Shown in pieces: positions 53,069-61,675 of a stretch of 64,000 nucleotides of DNA. Position 1 is the first letter of the stretch. Each line of letters begins with the position of its first letter. This DNA is from [Clostridium] symbiosum. Lineage in GTDB: Bacteria > Bacillota > Clostridia > Lachnospirales > Lachnospiraceae. Position numbers and translations under genes: made by a program. The stretch lies in assembly GCA_036419695.1 (NCBI GenBank), contig CP143946.1, forward strand, positions 5,140,001 to 5,204,000, read 5' to 3'. Under the pieces are notes generated by a model that saw nothing but the letters and a program-made list of their open reading frames with translations, did not search any database and had not been told where the DNA came from.

Positions 53069-54526
53069 CTATATACTATATAATTTTTCCACCAATTCCC
53101 GTCTTTCCCTAAACTTTAAATACTCCGTCCGGTATTGTTCCCTCTGCTTCCCGTTTCCCTCAAACCACTCCTTTTTGTGCGGCCTTCCTTCGGGCAGCTT
53201 TCCGTCCAGCATATACAGCGCCAGCATTGCGCTCCCCGCAACCGTTGCTTCCGTCACCTCCGATTTCCGTACGGGTATTCCTGTGATTTCCGACTTTATT
53301 GTGAGCCACAGGGAATTCAACGCGCCTCCGCCGATGGCGGCTATCTCCGTGCATTCCGCCCCCATCTCTTCCGCCCGCTCCAGAATTTCCCGGCAGTCAT
53401 ATCCATTTGCCTCCATAATTCCACGGAAAATATGTTCTGCCCGGTGTTCCCTGGTAAGTCCCACAAGGGTTCCGACACTCTCCGGATGCCAATAAGGCGC
53501 CCGCTCGCCGGCCAGGTTCGGCAGCACGGTCAGTCCGGAGCATCCCGGCTCCAGCTGCTCCGCCAGCAGCGTCATCTCATCCAGGCTCAACCGCTCCCCG
53601 ATAATCTGGTTCATGTACCAGTCAACTGTGCCTCCATACATTCCCATAGGACCGCCAATCAGCCAGTATCCTGGAATTACGTGGGGATTGACTATCAGTC
53701 CCCTGCTCTCCTTGCAACTCCACTGTTTTGCCACCAGAAAAAATACGTCTGTCGTGCCCATCACACTCACCGCGGTTTTCTCCCGCACTCCCCCGGCTCC
53801 CAGAACCGCCGTGGAGCCGTCACAGCTCCCCGTGACTACGGGAATTTCACCGGAAAATGCAAACTGCTCCGCCAGCTCCCGTTTCAATGTTCCCAGCCGC
53901 TCCCACGGTCTTCTCAGTCCCGGAAGTTTATCCATATCGGCCTGGAAGTTTTCCAGAAGCTTTTCGCTCCAGCCGCCTTTCCTGATATCGTACAGAAACG
54001 TATAGCCGGCCGACGTATGATCAAGAGCCGTCTGCCCGCAAAGCTTCATATTAATAAAATCCTTAAGTGAAATTACCGATGCTATCATTCCATAGAGCGC
54101 AGGCTGCTCCCGCTTCAGGCGGCGCAGCTTATAGGCCAGCCATTCCGGCGCAGGCGCTCTGCCGCAGATCTGGAATGCTTCATTTACATCAATCCGTGGC
54201 GCCATTTCCTCGAACATTCTCCGCTCCCGGTGCATGTATGTATAGCAGGGTGTCAGCGCCCCTCCGTTGCAATCCACCCCAACCCAGCCTACCAGGGCGG
54301 ATACGGCAACGGCAGATATCGGATTCACTTCCAGCATCTCCCTGTTTTCTTCTGAAAGCTGTTTTATCATGCTGCGGATGAACTCCCATTCTACCTCGGC
54401 ATCCATACAGATTCCGGCGGTGCGCTTCCGCTGCACCATGGACCGGATTTCCAGATCCTCCCCCGTCAGTACCGTCCTCACCGAGCTTGTTCCGATATCT
54501 ACAACCAGTATCGTCCTCATCTTCAA
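53069..54526 (-). CDS. FGGY-family carbohydrate kinase
   Basis: 485 residues. Phosphate-1 loop VVDIGTSSVRTVL, VTGSCDGSTAVLGAGG, LAGERAPYWHPESVGTLVGL and IAAIGGGALNSLW mark the gluconate/xylulose kinase group. It phosphorylates a sugar, sugar acid or polyol with ATP; the exact substrate is not visible. GGGAGG precedes the ATG and the gap to gntR is 10 bases, so they form one operon. It may serve the same pathway as the downstream operon or respond to the same inducer. Confidence 0.88.
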   Translation of the reverse strand: MKMRTILVVDIGTSSVRTVLTGEDLEIRSMVQRKRTAGICMDAEVEWEFIRSMIKQLSEENREMLEVNPISAVAVSALVGWVGVDCNGGALTPCYTYMHRERRMFEEMAPRIDVNEAFQICGRAPAPEWLAYKLRRLKREQPALYGMIASVISLKDFINMKLCGQTALDHTSAGYTFLYDIRKGGWSEKLLENFQADMDKLPGLRRPWERLGTLKRELAEQFAFSGEIPVVTGSCDGSTAVLGAGGVREKTAVSVMGTTDVFFLVAKQWSCKESRGLIVNPHVIPGYWLIGGPMGMYGGTVDWYMNQIIGERLSLDEMTLLAEQLEPGCSGLTVLPNLAGERAPYWHPESVGTLVGLTREHRAEHIFRGIMEANGYDCREILERAEEMGAECTEIAAIGGGALNSLWLTIKSEITGIPVRKSEVTEATVAGSAMLALYMLDGKLPEGRPHKKEWFEGNGKQREQYRTEYLKFRERRELVEKLYSI

Positions 54527-54536
54527 ACCTCCCGGG

Positions 54537-55271
54537 TTATATCTCCCTGAAAAGCGACATCGTCAGATTATATCTGTCACCCACATAAAAGCTCTCCGAA
54601 TACTCCAGGCATTCCTCGGCTTCCGTATAGGCGATTCTTTTGACAAACAGCATGCTTGTCTGTGCCGGCAGCTCCAAAAGCGCGGTAATGCGGTATGTCG
54701 ACATCACGGCCTGGATGACCTGATCCGCCCTCTTAATCCGTATCCCCATCTCCTGCTCAAGAATTCTGTACAGTGACTGGGAAACGAGCCTGGCCGGTTC
54801 CAGCGCGCCGCACAGGCGCTCCGATAGATAAAGCACCTGATAGCAGAGCGGCTTTTCATTGGCATATCTGAGCCGTTCAATCTTCATCACTTTTTCGCCT
54901 TCCGGCAGCTTCATCTCCTCCGCCACCTCCAGCGGGGCCTCCATTATCTCGGAATTCAGGATAAAGGAGGTGCATTTTACCCCGATCTTTTCCATCTCCT
55001 CCTGGAGGCTGGTAAGATTATTCACTTTTCTGGGCACCTTATCAAATTTCACCGTCGCCGTCTTGCCAAACCCCCGCTCCAGGACATCCTCCTCTATCAG
55101 CTCTTCTATCGCCCTGCGGATGGTAACCCGGCTTGCCTGATATTCTTCACAGAGCATTTTTTCAGTCGGGATCACTTCCCCTTTTTTCAGCTCCCCCTTA
55201 CGGATCTGCTCTTTTATCGCTTCCTTCACAGTATAATATAAAGGCCCTTTTTTCTTACTGGTCGTCTCCAT
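54537..55271 (-). CDS. GntR-family (HutC/UTRA) transcriptional regulator
   Basis: 244 residues from the ATG at 55269-55271 (GCGGAG site); an upstream in-frame start crosses the promoter and is rejected. N-terminal winged helix (PLYYTVKEAIKEQIRKGELKKGEVIPTE, then SRVTIRRAIEELIEEDVLERG) and a C-terminal UTRA effector domain (VMKIERLRYANEKPLCYQVLYLS). The family normally represses until a small metabolite binds. Matching operator words before its own gene and the hydratase operon suggest it controls both. Confidence 0.92.
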   Translation of the reverse strand: METTSKKKGPLYYTVKEAIKEQIRKGELKKGEVIPTEKMLCEEYQASRVTIRRAIEELIEEDVLERGFGKTATVKFDKVPRKVNNLTSLQEEMEKIGVKCTSFILNSEIMEAPLEVAEEMKLPEGEKVMKIERLRYANEKPLCYQVLYLSERLCGALEPARLVSQSLYRILEQEMGIRIKRADQVIQAVMSTYRITALLELPAQTSMLFVKRIAYTEAEECLEYSESFYVGDRYNLTMSLFREI

Positions 55272-55292
55272 TGTCTCAGCTCCGCTCTTTTT

Positions 55293-55318
55293 GTATTTTA
55301 ATTGTATTATTTTATACT
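55293..55318. promoter_or_regulatory. Candidate GntR operator 3 (autoregulation)
   Basis: GTATTTTAATTGTAT (55293-55307) differs from operators 1 and 2 at two positions. It runs into GTATTATTTTATAC (55305-55318), a palindromic pair of GTAT/ATAC half-sites. It lies just downstream of the predicted gntR transcription start. Confidence 0.55.
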
Positions 55319-55321
55319 TTA

Positions 55322-55350
55322 ATGATAACAATACGGTATGACAATGTCAA
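55322..55350 (-). promoter_or_regulatory. Promoter of gntR
   Basis: Minus strand: TTGACA (55350-55345), 17 bases, TATCAT (55327-55322). Confidence 0.65.
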
Positions 55351-55394
55351 GCCTTTCTTTATTTTACGTAGAGAATCCGAAGCAATCCGGTTAT

Positions 55395-55438
55395 GTTTCA
55401 CAGGTAATATCGCGCTAAGCATTTATTGCCTGTGAAAC
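55395..55438. repeat. Inverted repeat in the gntR / YczE-like divergent gap
   Basis: GTTTCACAGG (55395-55404) and CCTGTGAAAC (55429-55438), with extra AAT/ATT pairing inside. No T-run. It may be an operator or palindromic repeat. Confidence 0.5.
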
Positions 55439-55487
55439 ACACTGCCGGTCACCGCGGGCCGTTTTTTAAAACCGTGAGATTAACATC

Positions 55488-55516
55488 TTGAAATATCATG
55501 CGGAAGATACTAGAAT
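55488..55516 (+). promoter_or_regulatory. Promoter of the YczE-like gene
   Basis: TTGAAA (55488-55493), 17 bases, TAGAAT (55511-55516). Confidence 0.6.
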
Positions 55517-55614
55517 AAAGGGAAAAGGGCGCTGTTCGGGACAAAATTCTAATGAAAAAGCCTCCCGATCCGCGCTCCGCACAAAAGAATAGCAGGAAAA
55601 GAGAACGAACTATT

Positions 55615-56268
55615 ATGAACACAAATCAGAAACATGCGTGGTGTTTCCGTATCCTTATCTACGCCATAGGAATGGTGGTATTGGCCGCCGGCATCACGCT
55701 GAATACCAAAACCGGTCTGGGAGTATCCCCAATTATCTCCATCCCATTTACCATTTCCTACATATGGAACCTGAATTTCGGAATGATGACCTTTGCGGTT
55801 TACTCCGTTTTTGTGGGTCTTCAATTTTTACTTAAGGGCAGCGCCAGAACATGGCTGGATTTACTGCAGATTCCGGTCAGTTTCCTGTTCAGCATGCTTC
55901 TGAATCTGTTCAGTGATATCCTGAACATCACTTACTCCACCCTGTGGCAGAATCTCATTCTGCTTCTGGCGGCCATTATCATCACCGCCCTGGGTGTTGT
56001 TATGACTGTCAACATGAAGCTGGTTCCCAACCCGGGCGACGGAATGGCCCAGGCAACCGGCTATGCCCTGCACCGCGGTGTCGGTTTCGGCAAGAACGTG
56101 CTCGACGGAGCCTGTGTCATTCTGTCCTCCCTCCTCGGCTATCTGGCCGCCGGAGAGATTGCGGCAATCGGGGTCGGTACCCTGCTGGCCATGGTCGGGG
56201 TGGGGCGGTTTATCGCGTTGTTTAATCATTTCTTGAAAAAGCCGATGGAGAAGATGGCGGGATTATAA
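55615..56268 (+). CDS. YczE/YitT-like integral membrane protein
   Basis: 217 residues with five to six membrane segments. LAAGITLNTKTGLGVSPIISIPF near the N-terminus and NPGDGMAQATGYALHRGVGFGKNVLDG are typical of the YczE-like family, whose role is unknown. I prefer the ATG at 55615 because the extra 21 residues from the ATG at 55552 are basic and unlike the family, though neither start has a good ribosome site. It stands alone, and repeat copy 3 begins a few bases after the stop codon. Confidence 0.75.
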   Translation: MNTNQKHAWCFRILIYAIGMVVLAAGITLNTKTGLGVSPIISIPFTISYIWNLNFGMMTFAVYSVFVGLQFLLKGSARTWLDLLQIPVSFLFSMLLNLFSDILNITYSTLWQNLILLLAAIIITALGVVMTVNMKLVPNPGDGMAQATGYALHRGVGFGKNVLDGACVILSSLLGYLAAGEIAAIGVGTLLAMVGVGRFIALFNHFLKKPMEKMAGL

Positions 56269-56271
56269 AAA

Positions 56272-57031
56272 GGGGGGTAATTGAGGAATGAGAACGCCGC
56301 CGGGATGGCCGGGATTCGGGATGGTGAGAGGGAGGGGATGAGTCTTCAGTCCCGGGCTGTAGGTTGTCGCGGGTGGGGAATCCGGGAAGGTTATGGACCG
56401 GGACTGAAGACGCGATGGTTTTCGCCATCCCGAATCCCGGCCTGCGGCCGCTGATTTGTTCTATCCCTTCAAGAGGGGAGGTACTGTCGCTGCCACTACA
56501 TTTCCCCGGATTCCAGGAAAATGCTCCTGTATGGTATTAAATTGATGAGTCTAAACTTTAGCGCCTGACCTATCCTGGAATAACCATTGAATTTTTAGAG
56601 CAATCGTAAAATTTAGCTTTGGATTTCTCTCTGAATTCAGCCCAAAATACCTTCAAAAGGTAAAAGGTTCACGACTACATAGTGGCCGTGACAAGACCTC
56701 CCTCCACACTTGACGAAAGAGACAATCAGCCCCTGAAGCCGGCGGACGGGGCAACCCCCTTCGCTGAGTCTTCAGTCCCATCGATAACCTGCCGGGGGAA
56801 GGAGGAGAAAAACTTTCCGGAGGGAGACCTTGAAGCCCGCCGGTGCTTAGCGAGGTCCTTTCGAGCTTAGCATCCGCTGTGCGCTTCACAAGCGAAAGCG
56901 TGTCCCCGCAGGAAAGTCTTTCTCCGGATTCCCCCTCACCACAACCAACCGCCGGGACTGAAGACTCATCCATCCACCCCACTCCCCCGTCCGCCGTCTT
57001 ACAGAGGCGTCCCCGCATCTCAATTAAACCC
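56272..57031. repeat. Long inverted-repeat element, copy 3 (760 bp, uninterrupted)
   Basis: Left end GGGGGGTAATTGAGGAATGAG, right end ...CATCTCAATTAAACCC: terminal inverted repeats. Inner inverted pairs are GAGTCTTCAGTCCCGG / CCGGGACTGAAGAC, GGGGAGGTACTGTCGCTGCC (56476) and its approximate complement near 56680-56703. A possible 7-bp target duplication TAAAAAG flanks it (56266-56272 and 57032-57038). The right end reaches the stop codon of the iron alcohol dehydrogenase. It supplies the empty-site comparison for the IS110 insertion in copy 2. Confidence 0.8.
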
Positions 57032-58191
57032 TAAAAAGCCTTCTCAAGAATCGAATAAATATCCTCTTCCTTTAAAGGCACCGGATTTAACGGCATCAGC
57101 CGGTATGCCATGCCTCCCTTTACAATCTCCGGGAACATCTCCCTCGTCACCTTTACCTCGTGCAGCGCCGCAGGCAGTCTCAGTTCCCTGAGCATGCGGT
57201 GAATTGCCTCCACGCACCGTCCAGCAGCCTGATGGACCGGCAGTCCCTCCGTTTTTTCTCCCAGGAGAGCGGCGATCCGTGCATACCGTTCCATATTGCC
57301 CGGCAGGTTCGCCTCGCAGACAAACGGCAGGAGCAGGGCATTGCCGATCCCGTGGGAAACGTGGGCGACTCCGCCCATGGCCTGGGAAATTCCGTGGACC
57401 GCCCCCAGTCCGGCGTTCACAAACGATGCGGCGGCCATCACACTTGCAAGAGCCATACCCGACCTGGCCTCCATACAGTCCGGCTGGTATGTTGCGGTCC
57501 TGATATGCTCGGCTATCAGGCGGATGGCGGCGAGGGCCAGCGCATCCGACAGAGGCTCCGCGTTCCTGGAAACATACGCTTCTATGGCATGTGTCAAAGC
57601 GTCCATACCCGTGGAAGCCGTTATGACGGGAGGCATATCCTTATGCATCACGGGATCGATTACCGCGGCCAGTGGAATCAGCCATTCGTGGGTAATGGAC
57701 AGCTTAATTCCCCTTTCCGGATCGGAAATCACGCTGGATGCCGTCACTTCACTGCCGCTCCCTGCCGTTGTAGGGACGCAGACCAGCGGAAGCGGACGGT
57801 TTTCCACTGTGCGGTTTCCACCGAACAGATACTCCCTTACGGAGCCTTCATTGGTGCACAGCATACACATTGCCTTGGCGCTGTCTATGGCGCTTCCTCC
57901 GCCCACTGCAACGGCCATTTGGCAGCCGCTCTCCCTCATGACGGCAGCCGCCCTGTCCACCGCATCCACCGGCGGTTCCGGCTCCGTTTCATCGTAAACC
58001 ACGGTCTGTATTCCATTTTCTTTCAGGCCTGCCTCAATTGCGGCAAATCCTTTTGTCTTACCGATTACCCGGTCGGTTACCAGCATAACCCTGGAGGCCC
58101 CGTAACGGCGTGCCAGATCCGATAAATCCCGGCTGATTCCCTCCCCGAAGAAGATTTTAACAGGAAGGTTAAATGTAAATTCTTTCATCAT
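57031..58191 (-). CDS. Iron-containing alcohol dehydrogenase
   Basis: 386 residues. VAVGGGSAIDSAKAM, CVPTTAGSGSEVTASSVI, TGMDALTHAIEAYVS and the metal motif HGISQAMGGVAHVSHGIGNALLLP are all present. It interconverts an aldehyde or ketone and an alcohol with NAD(P). GGAGG start site, 12 bases after the FAD oxidoreductase, so last gene of the operon. The stop codon touches repeat copy 3. The substrate is not readable. Confidence 0.92.
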   Translation of the reverse strand: MMKEFTFNLPVKIFFGEGISRDLSDLARRYGASRVMLVTDRVIGKTKGFAAIEAGLKENGIQTVVYDETEPEPPVDAVDRAAAVMRESGCQMAVAVGGGSAIDSAKAMCMLCTNEGSVREYLFGGNRTVENRPLPLVCVPTTAGSGSEVTASSVISDPERGIKLSITHEWLIPLAAVIDPVMHKDMPPVITASTGMDALTHAIEAYVSRNAEPLSDALALAAIRLIAEHIRTATYQPDCMEARSGMALASVMAAASFVNAGLGAVHGISQAMGGVAHVSHGIGNALLLPFVCEANLPGNMERYARIAALLGEKTEGLPVHQAAGRCVEAIHRMLRELRLPAALHEVKVTREMFPEIVKGGMAYRLMPLNPVPLKEEDIYSILEKAF

Positions 58192-58203
58192 GTTTCCTCC
58201 GTT

Positions 58204-59328
58204 CTATTTGGCCGGCAGAAAACGGTTATATCTGAGTTCGCTCAAATCAAGAACGCTTTTTCCGCTGGCAATCAGGTTAGCAAGTTCCATTCCCGCCGCC
58301 GGGGCAATACCGAAACCGTGTCCCGAAAAACCGCAGGCCGTATAGAGTCCCGGCACTTCCTCAACCGGGCCAATCACCGGAATGCCGTCGGAACTCTCAT
58401 CCTTCCACCCGGCCCAGACGCGCACCACTTTCAGTTCCTTCAGCATGGGGAAATATCGCAGGACGCCGCGGCAGATTACAGGCGGGGTCATGCTGGTAGC
58501 CATTGTTTCCTTCTGAAAATCAAAGTAATTGCCAAAGCCGGCGCCGCCGCCAAAGACAAAGGAACCGTGCTTCGTCTGATGGCCGTAAAAATCTGAGGTG
58601 GCCACGCCCAGCATCTCGTCAAACATATAAGGCATCTCCTCCGTCACAAGACTCTCCAGAAGCTTTTTGCGCATTGGGATATCGATTCCCACCGTATTCA
58701 GAATCTCCCTGCTCTCAAACCCGCTTGCAACGATCACCTGCTCCGCCCCATATTCATTGCCTTTTGTAACCACGCCGGATATTTTCCCTCTTTCCTTTTT
58801 AAGAGAAACAACTTCTTCCCCGGTAATAAACCTGGCTCCCATCTCCCTGGCCTTTTTATAATATCCAAGTGTAGTCAGGAGCGGATTAGCATGTCCATCC
58901 GTCGGGCACCAGCTGGATCCAATCACCTCATCGGACATGAAGGGGTTAATTTTTCTCGTTTCCTCCCCCGACAGCATGGTCATCTCCAGTCCCAGCGCCT
59001 GGCACTTTACAGCCGTTTTTTCCAGTATGGCCATGTGCTCCTTCGTCTTGGCGAGCCGGAGATTTCCTTTCTGCTTATATTCAATATCGATTCCCAATTC
59101 CTCGGAGAGGCCGGGCCAGATATGCTGTACCGCGTACATTGCCATCGGCAGTTCCCTGGGATCTCTGGCCGACTGGCGGACGCCTCCGGCATTGCGGCTG
59201 GAGCCGCCGTGTCCAATTTCTTTTTTCTCAAGAACAATGGGTTTGATGCCCTGTTTACAGAGATAATAGGCCGCGGAACAGCCCACCAGGCCGCTTCCGG
59301 CTATTACCACTTGTGCATTATGCTTCAT
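58204..59328 (-). CDS. FAD-dependent amino/imino-acid oxidoreductase (HcnC / OoxB / DadA-like)
   Basis: 374 residues from the ATG at 59326-59328, which follows AGGAGGCGGAG. FAD-binding VVIAGSGLVGCSAAYYLCKQG, substrate-domain GGSSRNAGGVRQSARDPRE and C-terminal GLYTACGFSGHGFGIAPAAG fit the DAO family subunits of hydrogen cyanide synthase, opine oxidase and D-hydroxyproline dehydrogenase. It would oxidise a C-N bond and pass electrons to the partner subunits encoded upstream. It overlaps the BFD-like gene by 11 bases. Confidence 0.87.
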   Translation of the reverse strand: MKHNAQVVIAGSGLVGCSAAYYLCKQGIKPIVLEKKEIGHGGSSRNAGGVRQSARDPRELPMAMYAVQHIWPGLSEELGIDIEYKQKGNLRLAKTKEHMAILEKTAVKCQALGLEMTMLSGEETRKINPFMSDEVIGSSWCPTDGHANPLLTTLGYYKKAREMGARFITGEEVVSLKKERGKISGVVTKGNEYGAEQVIVASGFESREILNTVGIDIPMRKKLLESLVTEEMPYMFDEMLGVATSDFYGHQTKHGSFVFGGGAGFGNYFDFQKETMATSMTPPVICRGVLRYFPMLKELKVVRVWAGWKDESSDGIPVIGPVEEVPGLYTACGFSGHGFGIAPAAGMELANLIASGKSVLDLSELRYNRFLPAK

Positions 59329-59662
59329 ACTCCGCCTCCTGTTCAATTACCTCGTTCCCGTATACGCCCATTTCCGTCGGCCGCACCGGACTCCTTGCGG
59401 TATTCATCTCCAGGTCCCTCGGTCTTACCCCGAGTTCCCGCGCTACAATGGACTGCACCAGTTTTCCGCAGGTCTGTCCCTGGCAGAGTCCCATGCCAGT
59501 CCGCAGATACCGTCTGATCTCATTCAATGTGCGCATGCCGTCGTGAACCGCCTGCCGGATTTCACCTTTTGTCACTTCCTCGCACCGGCAGACAATGACA
59601 TCGTCATCCGGCTGCGGAATCAATTCCCCTAAATCAATTGAACGATCCATGATAGTTTCCAT
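59318..59662 (-). CDS. BFD-like [2Fe-2S] protein
   Basis: 114 residues from the ATG at 59660-59662 (GAGGAGGTG site). The Cys pattern CRCEEV ... CQGQTC (C-x-C, about 31 residues, C-x4-C) and VTKGEIRQAVHDGMRTLNEIRRYLRTGMGLC are those of BFD-type domains, which are often fused to the large opine/HCN-type subunit. Here it is a separate gene between the two flavoprotein genes. It probably carries a 2Fe-2S cluster in the same complex. Confidence 0.83.
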   Translation of the reverse strand: METIMDRSIDLGELIPQPDDDVIVCRCEEVTKGEIRQAVHDGMRTLNEIRRYLRTGMGLCQGQTCGKLVQSIVARELGVRPRDLEMNTARSPVRPTEMGVYGNEVIEQEAEYEA

Positions 59663-59666
59663 CCTG

Positions 59667-61256
59667 CTACACCTCCTCAAATTCGATAAACCGCGCCGTG
59701 CCCGCAAATTCCTTTGGAACCAGCATTGTAACCAGGTTCGTGTGATCCATCGCCTTTACGGCCCTGACCTCCGACACCACAGCCCGGCACAACTTATTCC
59801 CGCTCCTTCCAAGAGCCGTTCCCACCGCGCCCTTCTCCGGAAGCGGTAAAAATTCATAGGGAATTGTGATACTGGCATGAACATTGTCATAATCTTCGTC
59901 AACCAGGAAAATTGCCTGGCCGGAACAGTTGGCGACACACATTCCGCATCCCACGCATTTGACGTCTTTCCTCACCTCCGGCAGCGATGTGATGGTCTCT
60001 CCCACCTTGATACACCCAATCCGGCAGGCATCCTGGCACGGATTACAGGGAATATTCTGCGTGCATTCAATAACCGGATGAATCCCGGAGGTTTTATAGG
60101 ACGCGCCGGGAAATTTCGTTATTTCAGAATCATCTACATATCCCTTCGACAACAGGCATGAGGAAAGCGGATACCCCTCATCCGTCTCCGTAAGATCGGT
60201 CCGTCCCTTATTGGCATGGCTGAACATTCCCTGGCGGAGCTGGTAAAGGGAGCCGTTGGCCTCCTCGAATTTTCTGCTCATCCTGTCTTTGTCCAGGTAG
60301 CCGCTTCTCTCGGCCGCCCCAAGCCCCGCTATTCTTCCCTGTATCATCGCAGAGCTGGCCTCCTCGATTCCCGCCACATCACCGGCCGCAAAAATTCCGG
60401 GAATTGAGGTTTCACCGTACTCGTTACATACCGGCACAATTCCTCCGCTGCCAGGATCATCCACCGTCTCACATCCCACCATGCGTACGAGCTGGGACAT
60501 TGGGGACAGCCCTACAGCGATGCAGATTGTATCCACTTCCAGATGTTTCTCCGTTCCCGGCACGGTCTGCCACTTTTCGTCCACTTCCGCTATCACGGCT
60601 CCCGTGACATGATCATCCCCTTCCGCCTCCACTATTGTGTGGGAAAGATAAAATGGTACGCCCGTTCTGGCCAGTTTTGCCGCATGGACGCCGTAGCCGC
60701 CGATTCTCTTTGCCGCATCGATGACGCCCACTACCCTGCATCCCGCCTGAAGAAGCTGGAAGCTGACAACCAGCCCCACATTGCCGGAACCCACCATCAG
60801 GACCCGTTCTCCCGGTTTGACGCCGTGAAGATTCATCATCGTCTGGGCAGCCCCTGCCCCGATGACTCCCGGCAGCGTCCATCCGCGGAATGTCACCATG
60901 TTTTCCGCCGCCCCGGCTGCTACAATAATGTTATCTCCTTTATAATGTACAATCTGCCCGTCATGCATGACGCAGACTTCTTTTTCCCTGTAAAGGCCGA
61001 TTACGGTGGCGTTCAAAACCACTTCCACCCCCGATTCCTCCGCCTGTGCAAGCAGTTCTTCCCCAATGACGAAACCTCTCGTTTTTGCCTTATGCTCTTT
61101 CGAGCCGAAAAACTTGTGGATCTGTTTAAAAAGCTGGCCGCCGGGGCGGGCGTTTTCGTCAAACACAACCACCTGCATGTTCTGTTTGGCCGCCTCAATC
61201 GCGGCGGAAAGGCCGGCAGGGCCGGCTCCGATTACAATTAATTCATATCTCTTCAT
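59667..61256 (-). CDS. Pyridine-nucleotide-disulfide-type flavoprotein with ferredoxin domain (HcnB / OoxA-like)
   Basis: 529 residues. FAD site IGAGPAGLSAAIEAAKQ, second dinucleotide site MVGSGNVGLVVSFQLLQAG, FAD ATG-like FAAGDVAGIEE. After residue 395 there is a Cys-rich insert (CNPCQDACRIGC and CVGCGMCVANC) able to hold two 4Fe-4S clusters. Relatives are the large subunits of opine oxidase, HCN synthase and hydroxyproline dehydrogenase. Overlap of operon parts and a 4-base gap from the 2Fe-2S subunit show they act together. It lacks a BFD domain, supplied by the next gene. Confidence 0.87.
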   Translation of the reverse strand: MKRYELIVIGAGPAGLSAAIEAAKQNMQVVVFDENARPGGQLFKQIHKFFGSKEHKAKTRGFVIGEELLAQAEESGVEVVLNATVIGLYREKEVCVMHDGQIVHYKGDNIIVAAGAAENMVTFRGWTLPGVIGAGAAQTMMNLHGVKPGERVLMVGSGNVGLVVSFQLLQAGCRVVGVIDAAKRIGGYGVHAAKLARTGVPFYLSHTIVEAEGDDHVTGAVIAEVDEKWQTVPGTEKHLEVDTICIAVGLSPMSQLVRMVGCETVDDPGSGGIVPVCNEYGETSIPGIFAAGDVAGIEEASSAMIQGRIAGLGAAERSGYLDKDRMSRKFEEANGSLYQLRQGMFSHANKGRTDLTETDEGYPLSSCLLSKGYVDDSEITKFPGASYKTSGIHPVIECTQNIPCNPCQDACRIGCIKVGETITSLPEVRKDVKCVGCGMCVANCSGQAIFLVDEDYDNVHASITIPYEFLPLPEKGAVGTALGRSGNKLCRAVVSEVRAVKAMDHTNLVTMLVPKEFAGTARFIEFEEV

Positions 61257-61260
61257 AATT

Positions 61261-61575
61261 TCACTCCTCCGGTTTCGCTGAGACGCCGTACTGTGTCTGT
61301 ACTTTCATTCCCTCTTCCAGTGGAGTCACACACGTACGGGTATTCGGTTTTCCGTCCACGATCATGACACAGTCCGTACACCTTCCAATGGCGCAGAAGA
61401 TTCCGCGCGGTTTATGTTTCTTTGACGTATACCTGTGAATTTGAATTCCGGCGGCCTTAAGAGCCATTGCAATGGGTTCACCCTCATAGCCGCTTATCTT
61501 TTTACCGTCAAATTCAAATTCAACCATCCGGCCTTTCTCTATTTTTCCAATGATCGGATGTGTTTCAATTCTCAT
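61261..61575 (-). CDS. Small [2Fe-2S] ferredoxin-like subunit (HcnA / LhpF-like)
   Basis: 104 residues. CAIGRCTDCVMIVDGKPNTRTCVTPL holds the plant-type ferredoxin cysteines. This size and place, directly before the HcnB-like gene, are typical of the gamma subunit in HCN synthase, opine oxidase and D-hydroxyproline dehydrogenase. AGGAGG start. First of the four-gene redox set after the symporter. Confidence 0.87.
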   Translation of the reverse strand: MRIETHPIIGKIEKGRMVEFEFDGKKISGYEGEPIAMALKAAGIQIHRYTSKKHKPRGIFCAIGRCTDCVMIVDGKPNTRTCVTPLEEGMKVQTQYGVSAKPEE

Positions 61576-61628
61576 AGCTGCTCCTCCTGTATCTTAAAAC
61601 TGTTCCGTTATTTTTCCATGACAGATGC

Positions 61629-61664
61629 CGCCGGACGCGGGTGGAAATCCGCCCCGCATCCGGC
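61629..61664 (-). other. Hairpin between the GltS-like symporter gene and the redox genes
   Basis: GCCGGATGCGGGG pairs with CCCGCGTCCGGC in the minus-strand transcript (one mismatch). No U-tract. Probably an mRNA-stabilising or partial termination structure inside the operon. Confidence 0.5.
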
Positions 61665-61675
61665 AGCACAGCCTG

